Notes under the pieces: generated by a model
What the model was told of the DNA's origin: nothing
What the model saw: only the letters and a program-made list of their open reading frames with translations
The model's database searches: none
Translations under genes and position numbers: made by a program
Shown here: positions 43,295 to 52,584 of the stretch, in pieces
How the letters are laid out: every line of letters starts with the position of its first letter
How positions within the stretch are numbered: position 1 is the first letter of the stretch
Source of the DNA: Clostridiales bacterium
Lineage (GTDB): Bacteria > Bacillota > Clostridia > Oscillospirales > Oscillospiraceae
Direction: 5' to 3'
NCBI GenBank assembly: GCA_022787565.1
Contig: JALFVN010000028.1
Coordinates: 1 to 64,000 of the forward strand
Length of the DNA stretch: 64,000 nt

Positions 43295-44542
43295 TCATTC
43301 AATTATGCCGTATTGCTTCATCAATTCAATGCGCTGATTCCCAATGCGGATGCTTTCGGCGGCATCATTGCCGCCGGTCAGCTGCAATTCCTTTTGATAG
43401 TGGAAAATCCGGCTGGTCCACGCCACCGGCAGCAGGTAGGGGTGCTCTTTCAGATAAGGGAAACGCCTTTCCAGAGATTTTGCCGGCGGAAAAACTGTTT
43501 TCAGCACATTGTTCCCCGAATTTTTCCCCTGTTTCTGGGCAGAGACGGCGTTCAGCGTGATATTGCTGCTGTGTTTGCGGCTCATATTGGCGTCGCCGTA
43601 TACGCCGGAATCCAGCAGATCCTCCAGCATTGCGCTCTCATCCAGCTCAATCTCTCTCCAGACAGTGGGATAACAGGCTTTATCCCTGTCAAAGCAGAGA
43701 TGATTTTCCCCGATTTTGAACAACGCAGCGGTAAACAGCTCCGCGTGGATCTGGCGGCATTGATCCACAATGCGCTCCCAGTCGATCCTATCCCCATGGC
43801 TGTTTGCGTAAAGGATAATATCGCAGACCTGCCGGAGGCCAAAGCCGCTGTGCAGAAAATGTTTGAAGGCGTGGCAGATCAGATAGAATAAATGGTCGGT
43901 GTGCCCCATAGTGTAAAGTTTAGTTCCCTGTACCAAAACTTCTTTCGGGTTTTCCGTGATCCCGTCAAAGAAGCGGTTCAGGTCGCCGTAGGCCGTCGAC
44001 TCAGGAGGGAAGAGACTTTTATGAAGCTCGATGTAGATCGGGCTGCCTTTTTTTCCGTAGGGCACTTCATAGGCGGCATCAATATCCTGCTCCGGGACGG
44101 AAAGGCTCATACCCCAGGAGAGCATAAGCTCATGGCACAGGGGAAACTGCTCTGCCGGGATCCAGATGTCCTCATCGCTGGAAATACGAAAGTCCGGGTT
44201 AGGATAAATGTTCCGGCAAATGATGCCCTTGACCACGCAGGGCTTTAATCCGGCGGCAGTCAGCATCCCGTACAGCCGTAAAAATTCATTGGTCTTTTGT
44301 GCCTGCAGCATAACGGTCTGAACGGTTCGCCGTTTAAACGGAAGGAACAACTCCCCTTCTGTTTTTTGCGCTGCCGGGCAGCGGTAAACCGCCTCATAGA
44401 CCAGGGGAAGGACATTATGTACTTCTGCCAGGTAAAAAAGTTCCAGCCACTGCTGCTCCTCAAGGGAAGAGTCCCATGTGACCGTTCGGTTTTCCAGAGC
44501 GGCTTTCAAGGCCTGCAAAAACAGCTCCCGTACCGCTTCCAT
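43295..44542 (-). CDS. Uncharacterised nucleotidyltransferase-like protein (PF14907 type)
   Basis: 415 residues. The family hallmark is VVKGIICRNIYPNPDFRISSDEDIWI (about residues 100-125): a KG-x-x-x-x-YP...R...D-D/E-D-x-W motif like that of minimal nucleotidyltransferases, followed by a helical domain. HKSLFPPESTAYGD and LFYLICHAFKHFL also fit. Its targets are unknown; relatives occur beside peptide and polysaccharide loci. Carried inside the cotJC element, convergent with rnz. Confidence 0.75.
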   Translation of the reverse strand: MEAVRELFLQALKAALENRTVTWDSSLEEQQWLELFYLAEVHNVLPLVYEAVYRCPAAQKTEGELFLPFKRRTVQTVMLQAQKTNEFLRLYGMLTAAGLKPCVVKGIICRNIYPNPDFRISSDEDIWIPAEQFPLCHELMLSWGMSLSVPEQDIDAAYEVPYGKKGSPIYIELHKSLFPPESTAYGDLNRFFDGITENPKEVLVQGTKLYTMGHTDHLFYLICHAFKHFLHSGFGLRQVCDIILYANSHGDRIDWERIVDQCRQIHAELFTAALFKIGENHLCFDRDKACYPTVWREIELDESAMLEDLLDSGVYGDANMSRKHSSNITLNAVSAQKQGKNSGNNVLKTVFPPAKSLERRFPYLKEHPYLLPVAWTSRIFHYQKELQLTGGNDAAESIRIGNQRIELMKQYGIIE

Positions 44543-44640
44543 ATCTCATCAGCTCCCACAAAATGCAGAAAATATTCTTCTGGTGCTTATTATTGCATAT
44601 ACCGTCTCTAAAATCAAGAATTATACGCTCTCCCCTTTTA

Positions 44641-44669
44641 TTGATTTTCTGACTAAAACATGGTAATAT
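44641..44669 (+). promoter_or_regulatory. Promoter of the vanZ-like gene
   Basis: TTGATT (44641-44646), 17 bp, TAATAT (44664-44669), about 30 bp before the ATG. Confidence 0.6.
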
Positions 44670-44700
44670 TCTGGCAGTATTCCTATCGGGAGATATCCAA

Positions 44701-45261
44701 ATGTTCGGTAAACTATTAAGATGGTTTTATTGTCTGCCTGTTCCTCTGGCCCTGATGCTCTTGCTCGTATTCAGTCTTCTCTTCCTTTATTTACGGAAAA
44801 AGATAGGAAAAAAGCGTTTTTGGCTTCTGGGGGTTCTTGGTTTTGCTTTGCTTTGGCTCTTATTCATTGCGTCGGTGACGCTGACGAGCCGCGGCCTGTC
44901 AGAGCACCCCATGGCGCCGGAGCTTATCCCCTTTCACTCCTATTTTCTGGCCTTTACCGGAGAAAACAGGGAGCTGCTGCGCAGCAATTTCATGAATATA
45001 GCGCTTTTTTACCCTGCGGGTCTGGTGGTCTGCGAGCTGCTGCCCAAGAAGTGGAGGAGCGGAAAAAAACTGTTTTTCCTCTGCGCTCTGTTTCTTCTGC
45101 TCAGTGCAGGGATAGAATTTTGTCAGTTTTATTATGCCCTTGGCTGGGCCGAAACAGATGATGTGATCCACAACGTTCTGGGCGCACTGACGGGTGCCCT
45201 GATTTGTACCAAAGGCATTAAATCTGAAAATACCACTTCTGTGGAAGATGATGTAAACTGA
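44701..45261 (+). CDS. VanZ-like membrane protein
   Basis: 186 residues with four hydrophobic helices (about 13-31, 39-60, 97-115, 121-140). The VanZ-family pattern LIPFHSY...NIALFYPAGLVVCELL...EFCQFY...AETDDVIHNVLGALTGALI is clear. VanZ proteins give low-level teicoplanin resistance in one characterised case; most are unassigned. The 3' end overlaps the convergent recombinase gene by 44 nt. Confidence 0.85.
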   Translation: MFGKLLRWFYCLPVPLALMLLLVFSLLFLYLRKKIGKKRFWLLGVLGFALLWLLFIASVTLTSRGLSEHPMAPELIPFHSYFLAFTGENRELLRSNFMNIALFYPAGLVVCELLPKKWRSGKKLFFLCALFLLLSAGIEFCQFYYALGWAETDDVIHNVLGALTGALICTKGIKSENTTSVEDDVN

Positions 45262-46759
45262 GTTCCGCGTGGCCATCGGGCAGGATCTCGATTTTCTCCA
45301 GTATTGTTTTGCAGAAAATTACGCTCTCTGTCCGGCAGAATAAAATGGATGTCAGTTGTTCCCGGATGGCTTCTCCTGCGTTTTTTTCTGAAAAAAGCTT
45401 TGTTTGATTCTGGCTGCAAAGATGATCCTTCAGACCATTAAGCTGCCGCTCACTGCGCTCATTCAGCGTTTTCATCTCTTCAAGGGATATCCGATCAGAA
45501 AGGAAGGCGTCCAGCACGTCTTCTTTCTTTTTTTCCAGACGGCAGATCTCCTGCTCCAGCTTTTCTGCTGTGCCGTTTTCCGCTTCCCGGACAGAGACAG
45601 CAATGCTCTCCGCCAGATCGTCAATGATCCGCCGGCAATCCATACCCAGTGAACGAAGGGCCTGACGAAGCATTTCCCACGCGGTCTCGTCGGCAATGAT
45701 CCTGCCGATATTGCAGCCCAGGGGTTTTCCCCAGGCATCTGTGTGTTCCCGGCCCTCTTTTGTGGCAGTGAGACAAGCCCAGTGGAGAGAAAAGCTGCCG
45801 TTGCTGTTGTATCTTCTTCTGGCCACAAAACTTGCACCGCATGCACCGCATTTGATCCTGCCGGAAAAGGCATATTGTTCCGAGTGGCCGTTTTTTTGCC
45901 GGTTATGGCGGTTTCTTCTGTTCAGCTCTTCCTGTACCGCGTTCCACAGTTCCCGGTCAATGATGGGCTCATGGTGGTTTTCCAGAACGATCAGCGCTTC
46001 CTGGCCCTGATTTGCTTTCCTGTCATGGCTCAGATAGTCCGGGGTTATGCTCTTTTTCTGGATCAGGTCCCCCACGTATTTTTCGTTTTTCAGGACTTTC
46101 ACAAGATAGCTGCTGCGCCAGTTTAAGCCGCCGCCTGGGGTGCGGTAGCCCGCCTCCCCCAGCTCCCGGGCAATGCGGGTGGTCCCTTTTTTCTCAATAC
46201 CGTATTTATGGAAGATAATTCTGACCAGCTCGGCTTCTTCCGGCTTGATCCTCAGCTGTCCCGCTTTCACCTCATAGCCCAGAAGAGAATGTCCGAACAC
46301 CACACCCCGTTCCATCTGTCTGGTCTGGCCCCATTTGACCCGGGAGGAGGTCTTTCTGCTCTCCTCCTGGGCAATTGAGCCCATGATGGACAGGCGCAGC
46401 TCCGCGTCCGGATCCCCTGTGCTGATGCCGTCGTTCATAAAAACGACCTCTACCCCCTGTGTTTTCAACTGCCTTGTATAAGCAATGGTGTCCAGAATAT
46501 TCCGGGAAAAACGGCTGACTTCTTTGGTGAGGATTAGCTTGAACGCGCCTTTTTCCGCATCTGAGATCATGCGTCTGAATTGCTCACGCTTTTTGGTGGA
46601 AGTGCCTGTGATCCCTTCATCGGCATAGATCTTGTACAGCGTCCAGTCGGGCTGCCGTTCGATATATTCTTTGAAATACCGCCGCTGGGCCTGGAGGGAA
46701 TTGAGCTGATCGTTCTTATCCGTAGAGACCCGGCAATAGACTGCCACTTTGACCGCCAA
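45218..46759 (-). CDS. Large serine recombinase of the cotJC element
   Basis: 513 residues. N-terminal resolvase domain with nucleophile Ser12 (AVYCRVSTDK) and catalytic arginines in LTKEVSRFSRN and IAQEESRKTSSRVKWG. A recombinase domain follows (FGHSLLGYEVKAG...NWRSSYLVKVLKNEKYVGD). A zinc ribbon (IKCGACGASFVARR...WAC) and a coiled coil of about 60 residues (KLEQEICRLEKKKEDVL) complete it, as in large serine integrases. TTG at 46759 is favoured because GGAGG lies 5 nt upstream; GTG at 46765 overlaps that site. Should catalyse excision between the TAGGTACAG cores. Confidence 0.95.
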   Translation of the reverse strand: MAVKVAVYCRVSTDKNDQLNSLQAQRRYFKEYIERQPDWTLYKIYADEGITGTSTKKREQFRRMISDAEKGAFKLILTKEVSRFSRNILDTIAYTRQLKTQGVEVVFMNDGISTGDPDAELRLSIMGSIAQEESRKTSSRVKWGQTRQMERGVVFGHSLLGYEVKAGQLRIKPEEAELVRIIFHKYGIEKKGTTRIARELGEAGYRTPGGGLNWRSSYLVKVLKNEKYVGDLIQKKSITPDYLSHDRKANQGQEALIVLENHHEPIIDRELWNAVQEELNRRNRHNRQKNGHSEQYAFSGRIKCGACGASFVARRRYNSNGSFSLHWACLTATKEGREHTDAWGKPLGCNIGRIIADETAWEMLRQALRSLGMDCRRIIDDLAESIAVSVREAENGTAEKLEQEICRLEKKKEDVLDAFLSDRISLEEMKTLNERSERQLNGLKDHLCSQNQTKLFSEKNAGEAIREQLTSILFCRTESVIFCKTILEKIEILPDGHAELSLHHLPQKWYFQI

Positions 46760-46761
46760 AC

Positions 46762-46968
46762 TCACCTCCCGGAAGATCTTTGCTTATGGAGCGAACGCTG
46801 TTTATCCAGCCTTTCCCCGGCATAATGAAGCTGCTCTTCGGATAAGATTCCTTCTTCTTTCAAAGCAAGAAGCAGAGCGCGTTGAAGCTGAAATAAAAAA
46901 TCCCTCTCTGTTCCCCGCGCTTTCTCCGGGGCCTTGTCGATCTGCAAAAGGACAGGCTTTTTTGCCAT
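46762..46968 (-). CDS. 68-residue protein coupled to the serine recombinase
   Basis: Starts at 46968 after GGGGAGGGGAGA; its stop overlaps the recombinase start region. Sequence is basic and helical, with LALKEEGILSEEQLHYAGERL resembling a SHOCT-like short helical motif, then a Lys/Arg-rich tail. No database-type match can be claimed. Position directly upstream in the recombinase operon makes it a candidate recombination directionality factor or recombinase partner. Confidence 0.7.
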   Translation of the reverse strand: MAKKPVLLQIDKAPEKARGTERDFLFQLQRALLLALKEEGILSEEQLHYAGERLDKQRSLHKQRSSGR

Positions 46969-46987
46969 TTCTCTCCCCTCCCCTCTC

Positions 46988-47016
46988 AATTTATGCTGGA
47001 AAAGGGGGCAAATTGC
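46988..47016 (-). promoter_or_regulatory. Sigma-E-like promoter of the recombinase operon
   Basis: Minus strand GCAATTT (47010-47016), 14 bp, CATAAATT (46988-46995). The -10 fits CATAnnnT. The -35 matches GCATATT at 5 of 7. Transcription would start just before the 68-residue ORF. Confidence 0.5.
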
Positions 47017-47065
47017 TAATTCAGCATATCATCCCGGGCCTCTTTCGCCTCAAGCATTTCCGTAC

Positions 47066-47090
47066 CATTTTGACCCCTTTGTAGGTACAG
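47066..47090. repeat. Right attachment site of the cotJC element
   Basis: Inner arm CATTTTGACCCC (47066-47077), TTTG, then core TAGGTACAG (47082-47090) followed by cotJC codons for EELGHLEM. Confidence 0.92.
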
Positions 47091-47500
47091 AGGAACTGGG
47101 ACACCTGGAGATGATCGGCGCCATTGTGCATCAGCTTACACGGGATCTCAGCATGGAGCAGATCAAAAAGGCTGGCTTTGACGCCTATTTTGTGGATCAT
47201 ACCACCGGCGTATATCCCACGGCGGCCTCCGGTTTCCCCTGGAGCGCGGCCAGCATGGCCGTGAAGGGCGACGTCATTACCGATCTTTCGGAAAACATGG
47301 CTGCGGAACAAAAGGCCAGAACCACCTATGACAACATTCTGCGTCTCAGCGATGATCCGGATGTGAACGATGTGATCCGATTCCTGCGGGAAAGAGAGAT
47401 CGTTCACTATCAGCGCTTTGGCGAGGGCCTGAGAAAAGCGATAGAGAAAATGGATCAGAAAAACTTCTATGCCGTAAACCCTGCCTTTGACCGGAACTGA
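47091..47500 (+). pseudogene. cotJC: cotJC C-terminal segment
   Basis: Encodes the last 136 residues of the manganese catalase, starting in mid-codon with EELGHLEM (Glu and His metal ligands), then AEQKARTTYDNIL and FLREREIVHYQRFGEGL with the remaining ligand-type Glu and His. No start codon or ribosome binding site belongs to it; any reading from upstream element DNA would add unrelated residues. Ends with its own terminator. Functional only after joining to 41440-41629. Confidence 0.93.
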
Positions 47501-47508
47501 AAAAGCAT

Positions 47509-47540
47509 GAGGCTGTATATTCACAGCCTCTTTTTCTTTT
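47509..47540 (+). terminator. Terminator of the cotJ operon
   Basis: GAGGCTGT (47509-47516) / ACAGCCTC (47523-47530), 6-nt loop, then TTTTTCTTTT. Confidence 0.85.
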
Positions 47541-47591
47541 AGGAATTTCATGGTATAATTACGAGCAGGAAATTGAAAGAAGGCTGAAAAG

Positions 47592-48539
47592 ATGATCTTT
47601 CTGGGGGTTGTAGGGGCTCTTTTTCTGCTGCTTTTTGCGGCAGGAGCAGGAGTTTTGTTTTATGCCTGCGGCAGACGGGCCGTGCCGGATCTGTTTGACC
47701 CGGACGTACTGGATAAATGCGGCTACAGTATGGTCAAGGACGATGTCCTGGCGGGAAAAGACTGGCTGGAGCACCGGGAGACAGAAGAGCTGGAGCTGAT
47801 GAGCTATGACGGGAAGCTGCTTCACGGCCTGCTTGTGCCCTGCGAAAACGCCCGGGGAACCATCATTCTCTTTCACGGCTGGCGCTCCTCCTGGAAGCTG
47901 GATTTCGGCAGCGTTCTCCCGCTCTATCATTCTCTGGGCCTGAACCTGATTATCTGCGACCAGCGGGCCTACGGGAAATCAGAGGGTCTGTTTACCTGCT
48001 TCGGCGTGAAGGAACGGCATGATGTTGTCTCCTGGGCCACCTATGCCTGTCAGCTGTTCGGCGAGGAGCATCCCCTCCTGCTGGGCGGTATCTCCATGGG
48101 AGCCAGCACTGTGCTGATGGCCTCAGGGCTGGATATTCCGGGAAATGTACGGGGCATTATTGCCGACTGCGGCTTCAGCTCGCCCTATGACATTATGGAA
48201 TCTGTGATCCGGACAAGGTTCCGGGGCGTTCCGGTCAGGCCCACACTGTGGCTTATGGGTATGTTTACCAGAGTTTTTGCCGGCTTTGGTCTGAAAGAAG
48301 CCAGCACTTTTGACGCTGTGGCCAAAGCAAAAACTCCCATTTTGTTTATTCATGGCACGGCGGACCGCTTTGTGCCGCCGGAGATGTCTGAGCGGGCCTA
48401 TGAACTGTGCGCAGCGCCCAAAAAGCTTGTGCTGATCGAGGGCGCAGGCCATGGCCTGAGTTACCCCGTGGATAAAGAGCGGGTGACCGATGCACTGTTT
48501 GAATTTATCGATACCAACATAGGAGGAAAAGAAGCATGA
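47592..48539 (+). CDS. Alpha/beta hydrolase, membrane anchored
   Basis: 315 residues. N-terminal transmembrane anchor (about residues 3-24). Hydrolase core with the oxyanion region LFHGWRSSW, nucleophile elbow GGISMGAST (Ser), acid in FIHGTADRFVPP and His in EGAGHGLSYP. Resembles the YqkD/BEM46-type serine hydrolases; substrate unknown. Overlaps the DUF1810 gene by 4 nt. Confidence 0.85.
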   Translation: MIFLGVVGALFLLLFAAGAGVLFYACGRRAVPDLFDPDVLDKCGYSMVKDDVLAGKDWLEHRETEELELMSYDGKLLHGLLVPCENARGTIILFHGWRSSWKLDFGSVLPLYHSLGLNLIICDQRAYGKSEGLFTCFGVKERHDVVSWATYACQLFGEEHPLLLGGISMGASTVLMASGLDIPGNVRGIIADCGFSSPYDIMESVIRTRFRGVPVRPTLWLMGMFTRVFAGFGLKEASTFDAVAKAKTPILFIHGTADRFVPPEMSERAYELCAAPKKLVLIEGAGHGLSYPVDKERVTDALFEFIDTNIGGKEA

Positions 48540-48961
48540 GTGTGGATTTGAGCCGTTTTATTACCGCGCAGCAGAGAAGCTACAGCACTGCCCTCTCTGA
48601 AATCAAAAGAGGCAGAAAAACCAGCCATTGGATATGGTACATCTTCCCCCAGATCGAAGGCTTGGGCAGGAGCTCCACCGCCCAGTATTATTCCATACAC
48701 AACATGGAGGAAGCCAGAGCCTTCATGGCGGACCCCTATCTGAGCCGTAACCTGATTGAGATCTCCCAGGCCCTTTTGACGCTGGATTCCAACAACGCCA
48801 CGGAGGTCATGGGAATCCCGGACGATATGAAGCTCCGCTCCTCCATGACCCTGTTTAAGGCAGCAGCCCCGGAGCAGCCGGTATTTCAAAAGGTACTGGA
48901 CAAGTTTTATAACGGGAAGCCGGATGGCTGGACCCTGCAGCTGCTGGGACTGGAGGGCTGA
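48536..48961 (+). CDS. DUF1810 family protein
   Basis: 141 residues, typical DUF1810: RFITAQQRSYSTALSEIKRG, SHWIWYIFPQIEGLG, YYSIHNMEEARAF and DDMKLRSSMTLF. Small soluble protein; members are linked by sequence context to NAD/ADP-ribose metabolism, but no activity is established to my knowledge. AGGAGG before the ATG; coupled to the upstream hydrolase. Confidence 0.88.
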   Translation: MSVDLSRFITAQQRSYSTALSEIKRGRKTSHWIWYIFPQIEGLGRSSTAQYYSIHNMEEARAFMADPYLSRNLIEISQALLTLDSNNATEVMGIPDDMKLRSSMTLFKAAAPEQPVFQKVLDKFYNGKPDGWTLQLLGLEG

Positions 48962-48966
48962 GGCTT

Positions 48967-49461
48967 ATGCCCATTCCGGGAATTGTACAGCCAGACATCC
49001 TCCCCGTCAGCGATCGTCTGCGGCTGCGGAAATATGACGGGGTCTTTGCCTTTGCTCTGCCCTGGTATCTGGATACTGAAACCGTTTATCTGGTGGATGG
49101 AGTCAGAGAGCCCTATTCCATGGAGAAGTTGGAGCGCATGTACAACTATCTTGACCGGCACGGGGAACTGTATTTCATCGAGGCGGCAGAGGAAGATGGC
49201 TTCCGGCCCATCGGCGACGTCACCTTCTGGCAGGAGGACATGCCCATTGTTATCGGTGACAAGACATACAGGGGAAAAAATATCGGCGGTCAGGTCATTC
49301 TCGCACTGAAGGAGCGAGGACGGGCTCTTGGTTACAACCAGCTGTATATACAGGAAATTTACGATTACAACACGGCATCTCAGCGCTGCTTTGAAAAGGC
49401 AGGTTTTCGCCCAATTGAAAAAACGGAAAAAGGAAAACGGTATATGACGGAGCTGTTTTAA
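48967..49461 (+). CDS. GNAT N-acetyltransferase
   Basis: 164 residues. The acetyl-CoA-binding stretch is RGKNIGGQVILALKERGRALGY, given here as about residues 103-124; then YNTASQRCFEKAGFRPIEKTEKG. Third gene of the hydrolase-DUF1810-GNAT group (5-nt gap). Substrate unknown. The stop codon lies inside the terminator hairpin. Confidence 0.85.
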   Translation: MPIPGIVQPDILPVSDRLRLRKYDGVFAFALPWYLDTETVYLVDGVREPYSMEKLERMYNYLDRHGELYFIEAAEEDGFRPIGDVTFWQEDMPIVIGDKTYRGKNIGGQVILALKERGRALGYNQLYIQEIYDYNTASQRCFEKAGFRPIEKTEKGKRYMTELF

Positions 49462-49482
49462 CTCCGCCATATACCGTTTTTT
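49434..49482. terminator. Terminator overlapping the GNAT stop codon
   Basis: AAAACGGTATATG (49434-49446) pairs with CATATACCGTTTT (49468-49480), continued by CGGAG (49448-49452) / CTCCG (49462-49466) with one A-C mismatch; T-rich 3' side. Confidence 0.85.
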
Positions 49483-49504
49483 ATCCCCTTTAGTGAAGGA
49501 AAAA

Positions 49505-49795
49505 TTACAGATTAAAAATGAACGTGACAACCATGACAGCAAGTCCGACTATGGCTACGACCAGATTACGGGTTTTGGTCTGGCCAGCCCCTTTCATATA
49601 AAGAACGCCGAAAACTGCGCTGAGGGCAAATGGGAGCAGCAGTCCCAGAGCCTTGGGCATCGTGTTTGTGGCTTCGCCGCTGAGATTGACCTGAACGGTC
49701 AGCGTTGCGGGCAGCAGAATGAAGCCTGCAACGGCAAGGGCTGCGGCTGCCGCAATAATGAGTATGCCGATGATCGTTTCTATTTTTACTCTCAT
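49505..49795 (-). CDS. Small SdpI/DUF1648-like membrane protein
   Basis: 96 residues with three transmembrane helices (about 8-30, 48-66, 76-94). The segment LPATLTVQVNLSGEATNTMPKALGLLLPF matches the DUF1648 pattern (P...P.H....G....PK....FLLP) in a relaxed form. Related domains occur in SdpI-type immunity proteins, but this one is a short single domain. Function unknown. Confidence 0.6.
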   Translation of the reverse strand: MRVKIETIIGILIIAAAAALAVAGFILLPATLTVQVNLSGEATNTMPKALGLLLPFALSAVFGVLYMKGAGQTKTRNLVVAIVGLAVMVVTFIFNL

Positions 49796-49840
49796 TTTTG
49801 ATCCTCCCTGAAATTGCCGTTTGTCAAGGGGCCTCTGCGT

Positions 49841-51832
<1,992 letters not shown>

Positions 51833-52537
51833 TTAATTTTCGGCTGTTGATCCTGAGCCCATGCTCAGATAGGTATCCGGCACCTGGCCGACAACAATGG
51901 TGTCGGCAATAAGCACCTCGGTAATCACCTGTGTGCTCTCCGTGCCCCAGGGAACAAGAATGTCGATATCCACGATCACTTCCAGATTGATCTGGTGCTT
52001 GGTCTGGTTTATCCCGGCGGTGACGATGCTGTTGTTAAACTCCACACGGGAGGAGGTCATGGTAATGATCTTCACCGGCACCTTGGGCCCCCGGCCCATG
52101 AGAACGCTGATGCCGGTCAGGTTGCCCGCGGGGATATTCACCGTCAGCATATGGGTGTCGGTGGCGCCCACGATGCGGTCCAGTATTCTGGCGGACAGGG
52201 CGTTGATCCGGGCCATGTTGCTGCTGATGGCGGTGATCTCTCCGGTTTCGGACTTTTCAAAGGTGACGAAATAATCCGCGCTGTAATCCCCGTCCCGCAT
52301 GATATCGGCAATGGCGTTATTGATGCTGACGGTCACGGCGTCGCTGGCGTCCGAAACGGCAATGGCGGTGGAGACATCTTTTAAGTACAGCGACGCGGCG
52401 GCAAAAAACAGCAGCAGGGCTACAAGAAGAAACAGAAGGCTTATTCCCCTGTGGCTGCGAGGCCCTGTCGGGAAAGACGCTCCATTCTGGGCATATCTTC
52501 TGCGCGGCCTGCGGCGGAACAGACGTCGGTAATGCAT
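51833..52537 (-). CDS. yunB: Sporulation protein YunB
   Basis: 234 residues. A basic N-terminus (YRRLFRRRPRRRY) and one transmembrane helix (about 31-52) anchor it; the rest is extracellular/intermembrane (GRGPKVPVKIITMTSSRVEFNN, INQTKHQINLEVIVDIDILVPW). YunB is needed for normal spores in Bacillus and is made under sigma-E. GGAGGTGA ribosome binding site and a sigma-E-like promoter are seen upstream. Confidence 0.9.
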   Translation of the reverse strand: MHYRRLFRRRPRRRYAQNGASFPTGPRSHRGISLLFLLVALLLFFAAASLYLKDVSTAIAVSDASDAVTVSINNAIADIMRDGDYSADYFVTFEKSETGEITAISSNMARINALSARILDRIVGATDTHMLTVNIPAGNLTGISVLMGRGPKVPVKIITMTSSRVEFNNSIVTAGINQTKHQINLEVIVDIDILVPWGTESTQVITEVLIADTIVVGQVPDTYLSMGSGSTAEN

Positions 52538-52555
52538 GGGGTCACCTCCCCATGT

Positions 52556-52584
52556 ATTATATGCGTGAGATCAGTCCAGCATGG
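52556..52584 (-). promoter_or_regulatory. Sigma-E-like promoter of yunB
   Basis: Minus strand CCATGCT (52578-52584), 14 bp, CATATAAT (52556-52563). Consistent with mother-cell expression of yunB. Confidence 0.5.

Larger units (their letters stand above)
41621..47081. mobile_element. 5,461-bp skin-like intervening element in cotJC
   Basis: Bounded by direct repeats TAGGTACAG (41621-41629 and 47082-47090) and 12-bp inverted inner arms. Content: DJ-1-family gene, rnz, nucleotidyltransferase-like gene (minus), vanZ-like gene, large serine recombinase (minus), and a coupled 68-residue ORF (minus). Excision between the cores rebuilds cotJC in frame and leaves a nearly palindromic attP-type site on the circle, as serine integrases use. 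Similar intervening elements are known in sigK, spoVFB and spsM of Bacilli and are removed in the mother cell. Regulated excision here is inferred. Confidence 0.9.

Noticed and set aside
41621..47090. The cotJC element as an ordinary prophage or conjugative transposon
   Set aside because: No phage structural, replication, relaxase or transfer genes; cargo is housekeeping-like and the junctions restore a sporulation gene exactly.
47066..47500. The C-terminal cotJC segment as an independent gene starting upstream at 46934
   Set aside because: The upstream codons are element DNA with no ribosome binding site and no similarity to catalase; similarity begins exactly at the TAGGTACAG core.
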